Assembly: GCA_963680875.1 (NCBI GenBank)
Contig: OY804578.1
Span: 24,581,101 to 24,645,100, forward strand
Length of the DNA: 64,000 nt
Reading direction: 5' to 3'
Origin: Bathymodiolus brooksi
Lineage: Eukaryota; Mollusca; Bivalvia; Mytilida; Modiolidae
Positions 46,040 to 58,295 of this stretch are shown here, piece after piece (position 1 is the first letter of the stretch; every line of letters begins with the position of its first letter). The notes under the pieces are model-generated. The model was not told where the DNA came from, ran no database searches, and saw only the letters and a program-made list of their open reading frames with translations. The position numbers were made by a program, and so were the translations under genes.

Positions 46040-48895
46040 ATTCCAGAAACGCGTCGTGAGCGTACATAATGTAGATTATTCCAGAAACGTGTCGTGAGCG
46101 TACCTGATGAAGATTATTCCAATATTTTAGCTTTGAGCGTACCTGATGAAGATTATTCCAGAAACGCGTCGTGAGCGTACCTGATGAAGATTATTCCAAT
46201 CCTTTAGCTTTGAGCGTACCTGATGAAGATTATTCCAGAAACGTGTCGTGAGCGTACCCGATGAAGATTATTCCAATCGTTTAGCTTTGAGCGCACCTGA
46301 TGTAGATTATTCCAGAAACGTGTCGTGAGCGTACCTGATGAAGATTATTCCAGAAACGTGTCGTGAGCGTACCTGATGAAGATTATTCCAATATTTTAGC
46401 TTTGAGCGTACATAATGAAGATTATTCTATAAACGTGTCGTGAGCGTACCTGATGAAGATTATTCCAGAAACGTGTCGTGAACGTACCAGATGAAGATTA
46501 TTCCAATATGTTAGCTTTGAGCGTACCTAGTGAAGATTATTCTAGAAACGTGTCGTGAGCGTACCTGATGAAGATTATTCCAGAAACGTGTCGTGAGCGT
46601 ACCTGATGAAGATTATTCCAATCTTTTAGCTTTGAGCGTACCTAATGAAGATTATTCTAGAAACGTGTCGTGAGCGTACCTGATGAAGATTATTCCAGAA
46701 ACGTGTCGTGAGCTTACCTGATGAAGATTATTCCAATATTTTAGCTTTGAGCGTACATAATGAAGATTATTCTATAAACGTGTCGTGAGTGTACCTGATG
46801 AAGATTATTCCAGAAACGTGTCGTGAACGTACCAGATGAAGATTATTCCAATATGTCAGCTTTGAGCGTACCTAATGAAGATTATTCTAGAAACGTGTCG
46901 TGAGCGTACCTGATGAAGATTATTCCAGAAACGTGTCGAGAGCGTACCTGATGAAGATTATTCCAATCTTTTAGCTTTGAGCGTACCTAATGAAGATTAT
47001 TCTAGAAACGTGTCGTGAGCGTACCTGATGAAGATTATTCCAATCCTTTAACTTTGAGCGTACCTGATGAAGATTATTCCAGAAACGTGTCGTGAGCGTA
47101 CCCGATGAAGATTATTCCAATCGTTTAGCTTTGAGCGTACCTGATGTAGATTATTCCAGAAACGTGTCGTGAGCGTACCTGATGAAGATTATTCCAGAAA
47201 CGTGTCGTGAACGTACCTGATGAAGATTATTCCAATATTTTAGCTTTGAGCGTACATAATGAAGATTATTCTATAAACGTGTCGTGAGCGTACCTGATGA
47301 AGACTATTCCAGAAACGTGTCGTGAACGTACCAGATGAAGATTATTCCAATATGTTAGCTTTGAGCGTACCTAGTGAAGATTATTCTAGAAACGTGTCGT
47401 GAGCGTACCTGATGAAGATTATTCCAGAAACGTGTCGTGAGCGTACCTGATGAAGATTATTCCAATCTTTTAGCTTTGAGCGTACCTAATGAAGATTATT
47501 CTAGAAACGTGTCGTGAGCGTACCTGATGAAGATTATTCCAGAAACGTGTCGTGAGCGTACCAGATGAAGATTATTCCAATATGTTAGCTTTGAGCGTAC
47601 CTAATGAAGATTATTCTAGAAATGTGTCGTGAGCGTACCTGATGAAGATTATTCCAGAAACGTGTCGAGAGCGTACCTGATGAAGATTATTCCAATCTTT
47701 TAGCTTTGAGCGTACCTAATGAAGATTATTCTAGAAACGTGTCGTGAGCATATCTGATGAAGATTATTCCAATCCTTTAACTTTGAGCGTACCTGATGAA
47801 GATTATTCCAGAAACGTGTCGTGAGCGTACCCGATGAAGATTATTCCAATCGTTTAGCTTTGAGCGTACCTGATGTAGATTATTCCAGAAACGTGTCGTG
47901 AGCGTACCTGATGAAGATTATTCCAGAAACGTGTCGTGAGCGTACCTGATGAAGATTATTCCAATATTTTAGCTTTGAGCGTACATAATGAAGATTATTC
48001 TATAAACGTGTCGTGAGCGTACCTGATGAAGATTATTCTAGAAACGTGTCGTGAACGTACCAGATGAAGATTATTCCAATATGTTAGCTTTGAGCGTACC
48101 TAATGAAGATTATTCTAGAAACGTGTCGTGAGCGTACCTGATGAAGATTATTCCAGAAACGTGTCGTGAGCGTACCCGATGAAGATTATTCCAATATTTT
48201 AGCTTTGAGCGTACCTAATGAAGATTATTCTGGAAACGTGTCGTGAGCGTACCTGATGAAGATTATTCCAGAAACGTGTCGTGAGCGTACCTGATGAAGA
48301 TTATTCCAATATTTTAGCTTTGAGCGTACATAATGAATATTATTCTATAAACGTGTCGTGAGCGTACCTGATGAAGATTATTCCAGAAACGTGTCGTGAA
48401 CGTACCAGATGAAGATTATTCCAATATGTTAGCTTTGAGCGTACCTAATGAAGATTATTCTAGAAACGTGTCTTGAGCGTACCTGATGAAGATTATTCCA
48501 GAAACGTGTCGAGAGCGTACCTGATGAAGATTATTCCAATCTTTTAGCTTTGAGCGTACCTAATGAAGATTATTCTAGAAAGTGTCGTGAGCGTACCTGA
48601 TGAAGATTATTCCAGGAACGTGTCGTGAGCGTACCTGATGAAGATTATTCCAATCTTTTAGCTTTGAGCTTACCTGATGAAGATTATTCCAGAAACGTGT
48701 CGTGAGCGTACCTGATGAAGATTATTCCAATCTTTTAGCTTTGAGCGTACCTGATGAAGATTATTCCAGAAACGTGTCGTGAGCGTACCTGATGAAGATT
48801 ATTCCAATCTTTTAGCTTTGAGCGTACCTGATGAAGATTATTCCAATCTTTTAGCTTGGAGCGTACCTGATGAAGATTATTCCAGAAACACGTCG
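46040..48895. repeat. 38/39-bp composite minisatellite, left arm (about 74 units)
   Basis: All units share GCGTACCTGATGAAGATTAT with TCC. They alternate between type X (GAAACGTGTCGTGA, 38 bp) and type Y (AATCTTTTAGCTTTGA, 39 bp), mostly in X-X-Y order. Longer blocks of six or more units recur with the same private changes (GTACATAATGAAG, GTACCAGATGAAG, TCTATAAACG), so a higher-order unit is being duplicated. The unit is the internal core of the dispersed repeat. Peptides such as VPDEDYSNLLALS are translation artefacts of the array. Confidence 0.95.
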
Positions 48896-50229
48896 CCCAC
48901 ACAAAACTTGATATCTACGTTTTCATTGTGTTCATTTTATTTATTTATTCTTGAAGGAAGTCTGCCCCATGAGAGTATTGAAACAAATAAGAGGTAGTGG
49001 AGCTTAATTAATATTGGAAAACCGATCGTCTGTTAAAACATTTAGTTCACCAATCAAGACAATTATGTCAAAAACTCATATATCAATAGTTGAATCAAGG
49101 TTTGATTATACCGGTACCAGATGATCTGAAGAGATTTTCGAGCTAACAGATAGCCAGAATGAAACACAACAATAGTATAAAAACAAAAGTTAAAACAAAC
49201 AGAAATAGTATAAGTCTCTGTGCATGTTTTGTAATGTACCCTTCTTGTTTGTTTTTTTTTCTTTAACAAATATAGGTAACCTCAGCCGACTTTGGATATC
49301 CTGTTTAAGGCCCTTTGGTTTTGAACGTACCTGATGAAGGTCATTTCAAAAATGCGTAGAGCGCACTATATTTGATACCTACGTTTGTATCGCTATGAAA
49401 GTGAATGCTAAACTAGTAATATACAGCTGCTGTTTAATAATAATTAGTAATATATTTACACAGAGTCTAAACAAAGCGAAACGGAAATGGACACTGACAA
49501 CACGGTATTCGTGTCCTTAGAGATACACTAACATTCGTATTGTATTGAATACCGGTATAAAATCCTTGATTTTAAACGTATGTTACAAGTAATGTGTTAT
49601 GATTATCAACATTATTATACAAAGATAAATAACTTTTGCACACCCTATTACTTACACTTCCTTGTTGACTGAACGACGACCTGATATGTAATAGTTACCG
49701 ACTGATATCGAGGTGTTCAAGCTAGATGAACACCTGAGCCCGTGCAAATTGTGTGCCGAGACCGCGTAGCAGTCGAGGTGCTCTATTTAGGTGTCAAACC
49801 ACTAATTCACCAATCAGGATATCCAAAATCTGCTGAGGTTACCTATATATTTTAAAGACAAAAAAACAAACAAGAAGGGTACATTACAAAACATACACAG
49901 AGACTTATACTATTTCTGTTTGTTTTAACCTGTGTTTTTATAGTATTGTTCTGTTTCATTCTGGCTATCTGTTAACTCGAAAATCTCTTCGCATCTCTCT
50001 AAGTTCATCTGGCACCTGTATAATCAAACCTGGATTCAATTACTGATATATGAGTTTTTGACATATTTGTCTTGTTTGGTGAACTAAATGTTTCAACAGA
50101 CGATCGGTATTCCAATGTTAATTAAGCTCCACTACCTTTTATTTGCTTCAATACTCTCATTGGGCAGACTTCCTTCTAGAATAAATAAATAAAATTAACA
50201 CAATGAAAACGTAGATATCAAGTTTTGTG

Positions 50230-50668
50230 TGGGCGACGTGTTTCTGGAATAATCTTCATCAGGTACGCTCAAAGCTAAAAGATTGGAAATACTTCATCAG
50301 GTACGTTCAAAGTTAAAAGATTGGAATAATCTTCATCAGGTACTCTCAAAGCTAAACGATTGGAATAATCTTCATCAGGTACGTTCAAAGTTATAAGATT
50401 GGAATAATCTTCATCAGGTAGGCTCACGACGCGCTTCTGGAATAATCTTCATCAGGTACGCTCAAAGCTAAAAGATTGGAATAATCTTCATCAGGTACGC
50501 TCAAAGCTAAAAGATTGGAATAATCTTCATCAGGTACTCTCAAAGCTAAACGATTGGAATAATCTTCATCAGGTACGTTCAAAGTTAAAAGATTGGAATA
50601 ATCTTCATCAGGTACGCTCACGACGCGTTTCTGGAATAATCTTCATGAGGTAAGCTCAAAGCTAAAAG
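50230..50668. repeat. Same composite minisatellite, right arm (about 11 units)
   Basis: Inverted relative to the left-arm array and much shorter. It is mainly type Y units (on the minus strand GCTTTGAGCGTACCTGATGA), with only a few X units carrying the CGCGTC rather than CGTGTC form. Flanking sequence matches the left arm on both sides, so the two arrays are allelic-like descendants of one ancestor. Confidence 0.93.
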
Positions 50669-51207
50669 ATTGGAAAGACAAATAATTTAAAAGTCTTTGT
50701 GAAGACAAATAATTTAAAAGTCTTTGGGAAGACAAATAATTTAAATGTCTTTGGGAAGACAAATAATTTAAAAATCTTTGAGGAGCAAGAAAACCACAGA
50801 GCCCAAATAAGGTGGTCAAATTCGGCTAAGGTCACTTATGCCTGAGGGGAGGAAATCCCCAGTTTTAATATTAAATGATATATGATTTAGGAACTGAATT
50901 AAAAAAATTATAATAAACCATGTTAGTGCCTAAACACCCACCATTGGGTGGATAATACCCGCAAGGACTAATAGTCAACCAGCAGAGGTATCGACCCAGT
51001 GATAGTAATGAACACGTAGATATCAAGCTTGGTGCGCACAACGCGTCTCTGAAATTACCTTCACCAGGTACACCCAGAATATTTGAAAGCAAAATAACTT
51101 AAAAGCCAACTTTTCATTCAATAACAGCAATATCTCAGCAGCACCAGCGTATGGAATTTAGATTTCACAACTAAAAGTTCTAATAGGGCTTGTGCCCCTG
51201 TACGATG

Positions 51208-51323
51208 CAGGGGCGGATCCAGGATTTCAAGTTAGGGGGGCGCAGTTAAAAAAAATGCGCCGATTTTAGGGGGTCGCGCGCTGGGTGCGCCCCCCCCCCC
51301 CCCCCCCCCCTGGATCCGCACTG
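51208..51323. mobile_element. 116-bp MITE with GGGGCGGATCCAGG termini
   Basis: Left end CAGGGGCGGATCCAGG, right end CCTGGATCCGCACTG, inverted. Flanked by CGATG on both sides (51203-51207 and 51324-51328). The corresponding place in the left arm (about 45520, inverted) reads TGTACGATGTTCTG with no insert, giving a true empty site. The interior is G-rich then C-rich, with a C23 run (51289-51310 region). Confidence 0.92.
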
Positions 51324-52165
51324 CGATGTTCTGTACAAAAGTCAGAATATAGTTTACGGGAACATTATTGGTGTTTGCGATACAACGAGGAAAGAACAAT
51401 TATTCAGTTTAGGTATACAATAGAATGATGGAGGACTAAATTCTTAATCTCTGGTTGAAATTCCACAGGGGCACATACACGACATAGGGTTTATAAGTAA
51501 ATTGTCAAAACAGTTCCCAAATACAATCGGAAAATGGAGATATTACATTTTGATTGATATCGAAACTATATTATTTAATCAACTATTATTTAAATATAAA
51601 ATAGTATACAAGGCCATCGTAAGACATACTAGTGAAACAATAGACAACATTGAACCAAAATATAACCGTCAATATAACATTACATCATCTGTACGTAATT
51701 GACAGAATACCTTTCAACAAAGCGTTTTTCCGAAAGATAAGATGAGACGATTCTTTAAAGAAAATCAACCTTGAATGAATAGTACAGCATTCAGAATATG
51801 GTGACCACCCCAAAATAAATCTGAATACAAATTGCGTACGAGTTGTGAAATAAAAATAAAATATAATCCATACGCGAAAGCGGTTAGTATATTACTATCA
51901 CAGTGTGGAAAATTTGTAATGGCAAAATTGAAATCGTCTGTTTTGTCATAAAGGATGGTAGAAATTTAACCATGGTTGTCAAAGTTGAGGTAAATATGTC
52001 AAGAAATGAGACAGATAAAACTGTTGCTATTTTTCTTTATCTCAAATTTGTTATGTTATATTAATGGAATCTAGTTAGCAAACTTTAGGTTATTAATTGA
52101 CAGAACATCATTAATATACCTGAAAGTGAGATTAAAGGTTTCAGCTTCTGTAATTTTCTGTCTAC

Positions 52166-53120
52166 GAAATTTTTTTTAATTCTTTTTTTTTTGCCTTTCA
52201 TTGCTTTAGAAATGCCTGTACCAAGTCAGGGTCATTACGGTTTTCACAGTTTTCCGGTTGTTGATTGATTTTGTCTGTTTATATAATTATGAGTTTTGAC
52301 TTTCCCTTTGTAAGATTGTTCGGAGTTCGGTAATTTTGTTATTACCTTTATGTAACAGTAATAGTTAGCCAGCTGCAGGTAGAAGTAAATCGCTGCGATT
52401 ACTGTTTCGAATCTATATTTAGACTGAATTTTGCTACATATATATTTTGCAATTTCTTTAAATTTCACAACATTGATGTAATTCAATAGTCCGTTTTCAT
52501 TACATAGTTTTCGTTTATTATTTAAAAAAGTCACTGTGTAATATGCAATGTAATTTAAGATAACTGTAGATATAAAATTTCACATTTTCGACCTACATTT
52601 GACTTTAATATTTAAGTCATGAGATGAGATCTATATTTAGAACAGTCGTTATACTGTCTCGTTAACAACAGATATATATGTATCAGAAGTTATTTCACAG
52701 GGAAAATCATTGGGGGTAATTTTTAGTGCTTCTTTTTAATTCTGAATTCTTTATTTGTAATTAAAACCCGCCACTGTTTATTGAAATGCCTGTACCAAGC
52801 CAGGAAAGTAAGTCATGTATATGTGTGTTAGGGGTATACATTTTGTCTCTGTTGCTAAGATTTTTCTGTAAGATTTTAGAACGGTATTTTTTTTCTTCAT
52901 TATATTAATTCTTTATTCTAAGTTCATCATCCGTATTTCTAAACTCGTCACCCTTTATCATTATTATTTCTTTCCTAATTGTAACTTTTTCAATCATGAT
53001 TCCAAAGCCCTAAGTGCTAGCCTAAGTGTGAATGTTCAATTCCTCCTTGGACATTATTAATTCATAATGTTTATTGTAAATTATCCCAGTTTTAAGGGGT
53101 TTGTGTTGTTTAACTCTATT
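52166..53120. other. No gene; fragments of dispersed repeat
   Basis: Two pieces, AATGCCTGTACCAAGTCAGG (52211) and AATGCCTGTACCAAGCCAGG (52784), match the CCTGGCTTGGTACAGGC segment of the dispersed family in reverse. Nothing else is supported. Confidence 0.5.
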
Positions 53121-53124
53121 TATC

Positions 53125-53245
53125 TGTGCCGTGTTTTGTAGATCATTATTTGTCCATTTGTCCGTTTGATGTTGGCCATTGTATTATCTGGCCTTCGATT
53201 TAGGTCATCTAATTACCCATTTGGTATACTCAATGTTTTCCTGTT
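53125..53245 (+). repeat. Dispersed mussel-type repeat fragment
   Basis: GTGCCGTGTTTTGTAGATCA, TTGGCCATTGTATTATCTGG and ATTACCCATTTGGTATACTC parallel the copies at 16275 and 17430. Confidence 0.65.
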
Positions 53246-53324
53246 TTTGCTACAAATATAGAATTACAATATAAGTGAGTGATCGATTGTTGTTTAACGT
53301 CAACTCCGCAATTTTTCATCTATA

Positions 53325-53860
53325 TCATGGCGGGAACAAGTTAATTGTCAATGCAATGATGACGAGGTCCGCTCTGTCCTAGAACAACACGCTAAGCTGG
53401 ATTTTTATTACAATTTAAGAAGAAAGACTATATCATTATGATGGTACAGTAAAGATGAAACGTTGCACAATTGAGATTTTTTTTTATTAAACAATGGTTT
53501 ATATGTAAGACCCTTTACAGTATTTATGCAGAATTTTAAAAAGTTGGTTAAAATTATGTCTTTTTCAGCTATATCATGGCGAGAATAAGTTAATTTTCAT
53601 CAAGATGATGATGAAATCCGCTTTGTACTAGACCAACACTCATAGTTGGATTTTTATAGTGCTAACTGACTGAAACAACAGTCCGCGGATAGACATGTCG
53701 CCCAACTCTGACACATTATCCCGCTTCTGAACCAACAAGTCTTTGCTCTTTCTCCTCAACGCTGCGTGTTTAGTGGAGAAGCAACGATCTACCGTATTCG
53801 AGTCGAGCACGCTAACAATTATGCCATCGATGTGGTTACGAGTAGTTGGATATTCAGGCA
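53325..53860 (-). mobile_element. SINE (second family), full copy plus duplicated tail
   Basis: On the minus strand, 53860-53570 reads TAATTGTTAGCGTGCTCGAC (tRNA-like head), CTAAACACGCAGCGTTGAGG, GGACTGTTGTTTCAGTCAGT and ATAAAAATCCAACTATGAGT, like the copy at 17885. The tail, CTATATCATGGCG with AAGTTAATT, occurs at both 53325-53400 and 53568-53640. So a second, head-less copy precedes it. A 73-codon ORF here is repeat-derived. Confidence 0.7.
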
Positions 53861-55238
53861 ATCAAAATACGGAACAACAGATTTCGGCATATTGCTGATA
53901 TTTAAATTTACGATGATGTATATTAAATGTATTAAAATGTAAGTAATTCAATACATTGTGAATTATTTGAGTATGTTGTCTTAATTTTCATTCTCTAAAT
54001 TTGACAATATTTACCCATGTTTTTATATTGTCACCTTATGATTTCTGTCTTATTCTGAATATATTTTATGCAACCAAACCTCTCAGGAAATGACGCGGCC
54101 ATGCAAGTGCTTTCTGCGTGAGAGTAAAATGCCAATCCTCACATATAACCGTATAAATGTTATTATAAAGAACGGTATAATCCTGAACATAATATAAAAT
54201 ATATTTAATCCTCGAGAAACATAAGTTGTCATATTTATATTATCATCATTAAAATATTAAATAGTATCCAAAGCAACCAGAAGACATAATACGGATGAAT
54301 ATAGAGTTTGAAGATACCAAAGGGATAACCAGAAGCTGTAACCCGAAGGACAGAGAATACAATGACCAAAAGACAAAGGACAATATAATGGCGAAAACAA
54401 TACCTCAATGTCGGAACATTTCCAAATTCCAATAGAATTGTTTTATAGAAAAAGACCAAATCGTTACCATTAAGACGCAAATATACGAGGGCTGACATTC
54501 CTGGCTTGGCACAGGAACTTCAATAAAAATGGCGGGGTAAAACTATTTTTCATAACCCCAAAATACCCCTTCTAGTCAAATGATGCAGTTATGCAAGTGT
54601 TTTCTAGATATAATCAGACGAAGAGCGTTATTATATAGAACGCTATAATCTAGAACATCATACATAGCACACGAGGAAAGGACGGAATTGTGATTACGAC
54701 AAATAATAATCAACTTTGAACCAAACTCTTTTGTCAGTACCATCTTTTTTCATCTGTATGCAAGCACTGGAATACTTTTCAAGAAGTAAAAGTGAAAACA
54801 ATGATTGTGCTTCAGCATTGATATCATATAATGTCAAAGTCTCATAGAATGAGTATGGAAAAGTCATTACAATACTACATCACAATGTCCTGTGAAACTA
54901 ATTGATAATCCATGATTTGTTTTGTAATTTTAGAGATCGGAAGGAACAACTTATAAAGTATCATCATTTGTCATGTGACTTCGTATTAGCCAGGAATGTC
55001 TACAAAAGTGGAATAAAATGATGGGGTGATTTTCTGTCACCATGTCCTTCCTGGTGAACAGTGAGTCAAAGATGGATAATTTCGCTATCACGGTGCGCTA
55101 ATTAAATTTCTTATCGTAAGTGGGAGACAGTCTAAAACTCTGCATGTCTTAACGTTAATTAGAGATACGAATTCTACTATACTACAGAATACGGAGAGTC
55201 ACTTAAAGAAGGAAAATTGTGACTGAGAACTAACTAAC
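53861..55238. other. Upstream region of the 55-kb gene, with a dispersed repeat
   Basis: 54285-54540 is an inverted dispersed-repeat copy (GAAGATACCAAAGGGATAAC, CGGAACATTTCCAAATTCCA, TTCCTGGCTTGGCACAGGAA). 54541-55238 precedes the first coding exon. I see no clear TATA box or initiator. The sequence around the start ATG at 55239 (CTAACATGGCT) is an acceptable translation context. Confidence 0.5.
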
Positions 55239-55878
55239 ATGGCTGATTATATGCCCTTAATAGATATTCCCTCACCGTGTGACGAGTGTGTCATTGTAAA
55301 ATGTTTCCAGAAAAACGAATGTCTTCGATCGTATGAAATCTCCAGGGAAATTGAAACATTGGGATTTATGATAAAACGTTTTGATGTCCATCCTAGAGAG
55401 AAAACATTCGGGATAAAGCTTTTAAGTGCCACAAGAGAAAAACGATTAGTTGTAGTATTTTATTGTGACCATGTCAAATCGACGTTAGAAAAGGAAATAA
55501 AACAACAACTAATACCTCATAGAGATAAAGTGATCATCATTACAGAAAATCACAAGACACACAGACACATGGAGACATTTACAAAGTTTACAATAAACGA
55601 TACAAAAGGAATGAGACAACACATACAAGAAATATTAAAAACTCTTGAAAAGAAAGACCCAGAATGTCGCTATGAAGACACCTCACCACTTCCAGAAAGA
55701 CGTCCCATAGGAAAACCAGTTTCACATGAAACAAATTTAAAGGAATTAATTCCACCTTTCACAAATATTAAACTCGATACTGTTCAACCCAGTGGCTTTA
55801 TACATGCTGAGACACTTGATGCTGACAACAACAGAAACAGAGGAATATACGTTCTACGATCTGGATGTTTCCCTAAAG
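55239..55878 (+). CDS. Exon 1 of an unrecognised gene; N-terminal TIR-like fold possible
   Basis: It starts at ATGGCTGATTATATG and runs 213 codons plus one base to an AAAG/GTTAGT donor. Residues 16-140 alternate predicted strands and helices: CVIVKC, LRSYEISREIETLG, FMIKRFDV, KRLVVVFYCDH, STLEKEIKQQL, DKVIIITENHK and MRQHIQEILKTLEK. This order could suit a TIR-like or flavodoxin-like alpha/beta domain. None of the canonical TIR boxes is clear, so no function is assigned. Residues 141-205 are a Pro-rich linker and a short domain ending YVLRSGCFPK. The exon joins in phase 1 to exon 2 at 59631. Confidence 0.7.
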
Positions 55879-58295
55879 GTTAGTAGTTCTACGATCAACA
55901 TGTCTATCTAAAGGTTAGTAGTTCTACGATCAACATGTTTACCTAAAGGTTGGTAGTTCTACAATCAACATTTTACCTAAAGGTTAGTAGTTCTACGATC
56001 AGCATGTTTACCTAACGGTTGGTAGTTCTACCATCAGCATGTTTACCTAAAGGTTGGTAGTTCTACGATCACCATGTTTACCTAAAGGCTAGTAGCTCTA
56101 CGACCAGCATGTTTACCTAAAGGTTAGTAGATCTATAATCAGGATATTTCCCTAAAGGTTAGTAGTTCTACGATCAGCATGTTTACCTATAGGTTGGTAG
56201 GTCTACGACCAGCATGTTTACCTAAAGGTAAGTAGTTCTACGACCAGCATGTTTACCTAAAGGTTGGTAGTTCTACGATCAGCATGTCTACCTAAATGTT
56301 AATAGTTCTACGATCAGCATGTTTAACTACAAGTTAGTAGTTCTACGATCAACATGCATACCTAAAGGTTAGTAGTTCTAATATCAGCATGTTTACCTAA
56401 TGGTTAGTAGTTCTACGATCAGCATGTTTACCAAAAGGTTGGTAGTTCTACGATCAGCATATTTACCTAAAGGATAGCAGTTCTACGATCAGCATGTATA
56501 GCTAAAGGTTGGTAGTTCTACGATCAGCAAGTTTACCTAAAGGTTAGTAGTTATACGATCAGCATGTTTCCCTAAAGGTTGGTAGTTCTACGATATGCAT
56601 GTCTACCTAAAGGTTAGTAGTTCTACGATCAGCATGTCTACCTAAAGGTTAGTAGTTCTACGATCAGCTTGTTCACCTAAAGGTTAGTAGTTCTACGATC
56701 AGCATGTTTACCTAAAGGTTAGTAATTCTACGATCAACATGTTTTCCTAAAGGTTAGTAGTTCTACGATCAGCATGTTTAACTACAAGTTAGTATTCTAC
56801 GATCAACATGTATACCTAAAGGTTAGTAGTTCTAATATCAGCATGTTTACCTAATGGTTAGCAGTTCTACGATCAGCATGTTTACCTAAAGGTTGGTAGT
56901 TCTACGATCAGCATGTTCACCTAAAGGTTAGTAGCTCTACGATCAGTATGTATACCTAAAAGGTTAGTATTTCTACGATCAGAATGTTTACCTAAAGGTT
57001 AGTAGTTATATGATCAGCATGTTTACTTAAAGGTTAGTAGCTCTATAATCAGCATGTTTACCTAAAGGTTAGTAGTTCTACGATCAGCATGTTTACCTAA
57101 AGGTTAGTAGCTCTACGATCAGCATGTATACCTAAAAGGTTAGTATTTATACGATCAGCATGTTTACCTAAAGGTTAGTAGTTCTATGATCAGCATGTTT
57201 ACCTAAAGGTTAGTAGCTCTATAATCAGCATGTTTGCCTAAAGGTTAGTAATTCTACGATCAGCATGTAAACCTAAGGGTTAGTAGTTCTACGATCAGCA
57301 TGTTTACCTAAAGGTTAGTTCTACGATCAGCATGTTTACCTAAAGGTTAGTAGTTCCACGATCAACATATTTACCTAAAGGTTAATAGTTCTACGATCAG
57401 CATGTTTACCTAAAGGTTAGTAGTTCTACGATCAGCATTTCTACCTAAAGGTTAGTAGTTCTACGATCAGCATATTTACCTAAAGGTTAGTAGTTCTACG
57501 ATCAGCATGTTTACCTAAAGGTTAGTAGTTCTACCATCAGCATGTTTACCTAAAGGTTAGTAGTTCTACGATTAGCATGTTTACCTAAAGCTTAGTAGTT
57601 CTACGATCAGGATGTTTACCTAAATGTTAATAGTTCTCCGATCAGCATGCTTACCTAAAGGTTAGTAGTTCTACGATCAGGAAGTTTACCTAAAGGTTAG
57701 TAGTTCTCCATTCAGCATGCTTAGCAAAAGGTTGGTAGTTCTACGATCAGCATGTTTACCTAAAGGTTAGTATTTCTATGATCAACATGTTTTCATAAAG
57801 GTTAATAGTTTTACGATCAGCATGTTTACCTAAAGGCTAGTAGTTCTACGATCAGGATGTTTCCCTAAAGGTTAGTAGTTCTACGATCAGCATGTTTACC
57901 TAAAGGTTAGTAATTCTATGATCAGCATGTTTACCTAAAGGTTAGTAGTTCTACAATCAGCATGTTTACCTAAAGTTTAGTAGTTCTACGATAAACATGT
58001 TTACCTAAAGGTTAGAAGTTTTACGATCAGCATGTTTCCCTAAAGGTTAGTAGTTCTACGATCAGCATGCTTACCTAAAGGTTAGTAGTTCCACGATCAG
58101 CATGTTTACCTAAAGGTTAGTAGGTCTACGATAAACATGTCTACCTAAATTAGTAGTTCTACGGTCAGCATGTTTACCTAAATGTTAGTAGTTCTACGAT
58201 CAGCATGTTTACCTAAAGATTAGTAGTTCTACGATCAGCATGTTTACCTAAAGGTTAGTAGTTCTACGATCAGCATGTTTACGTAAAGATTAGTA
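55879..58295 (+). repeat. 35-bp minisatellite made of amplified 5' splice sites
   Basis: About 70 copies of a 35-bp unit GTTAGTAGTTCTACGATCAG plus CATGTTTACCTAAAG. The last 28 bp of exon 1 (55851-55878) match the end of the unit (GTTCTACGAT..ATGTTT.CCTAAAG), and the intron continues GTTAGTAG. So the exon-intron junction itself is unit zero, and most copies contain an AAAG/GTTAGT potential donor. Copies differ by 5-15%, and a few are shortened. Because 35 is not a multiple of three, use of another copy would shift the frame, and TAG occurs in the unit. Confidence 0.95.

Larger units (their letters stand above)
44665..52165. repeat. Large imperfect inverted repeat (palindromic duplication)
   Basis: The left arm (about 44665-49305) and right arm (about 49817-52165) are reverse complements. 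Matching landmarks run from the outside inwards: 44700 with 52130, 45144-45344 with 51502-51702 (a 66-codon fortuitous ORF in both), 45633-45815 with 50911-51092, 45950-46030 with 50690-50790, the minisatellites, and 48890-49300 with 49820-50230. The spacer is about 500 bp. Arms differ by a few percent, mostly point changes. The left arm is about 2.3 kb longer because its minisatellite is larger; the right arm has a MITE at 51208. No gene is carried. Confidence 0.88.

Noticed and set aside
48779..48997. VPDEDYSNLLALS repeat peptide ORFs (also 50424-50621)
   Set aside because: Translation of the composite minisatellite; the dispersed parent element is non-coding.
53640..53861. 73-codon minus-strand ORF
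   Set aside because: It coincides with a SINE copy and has no support outside it.
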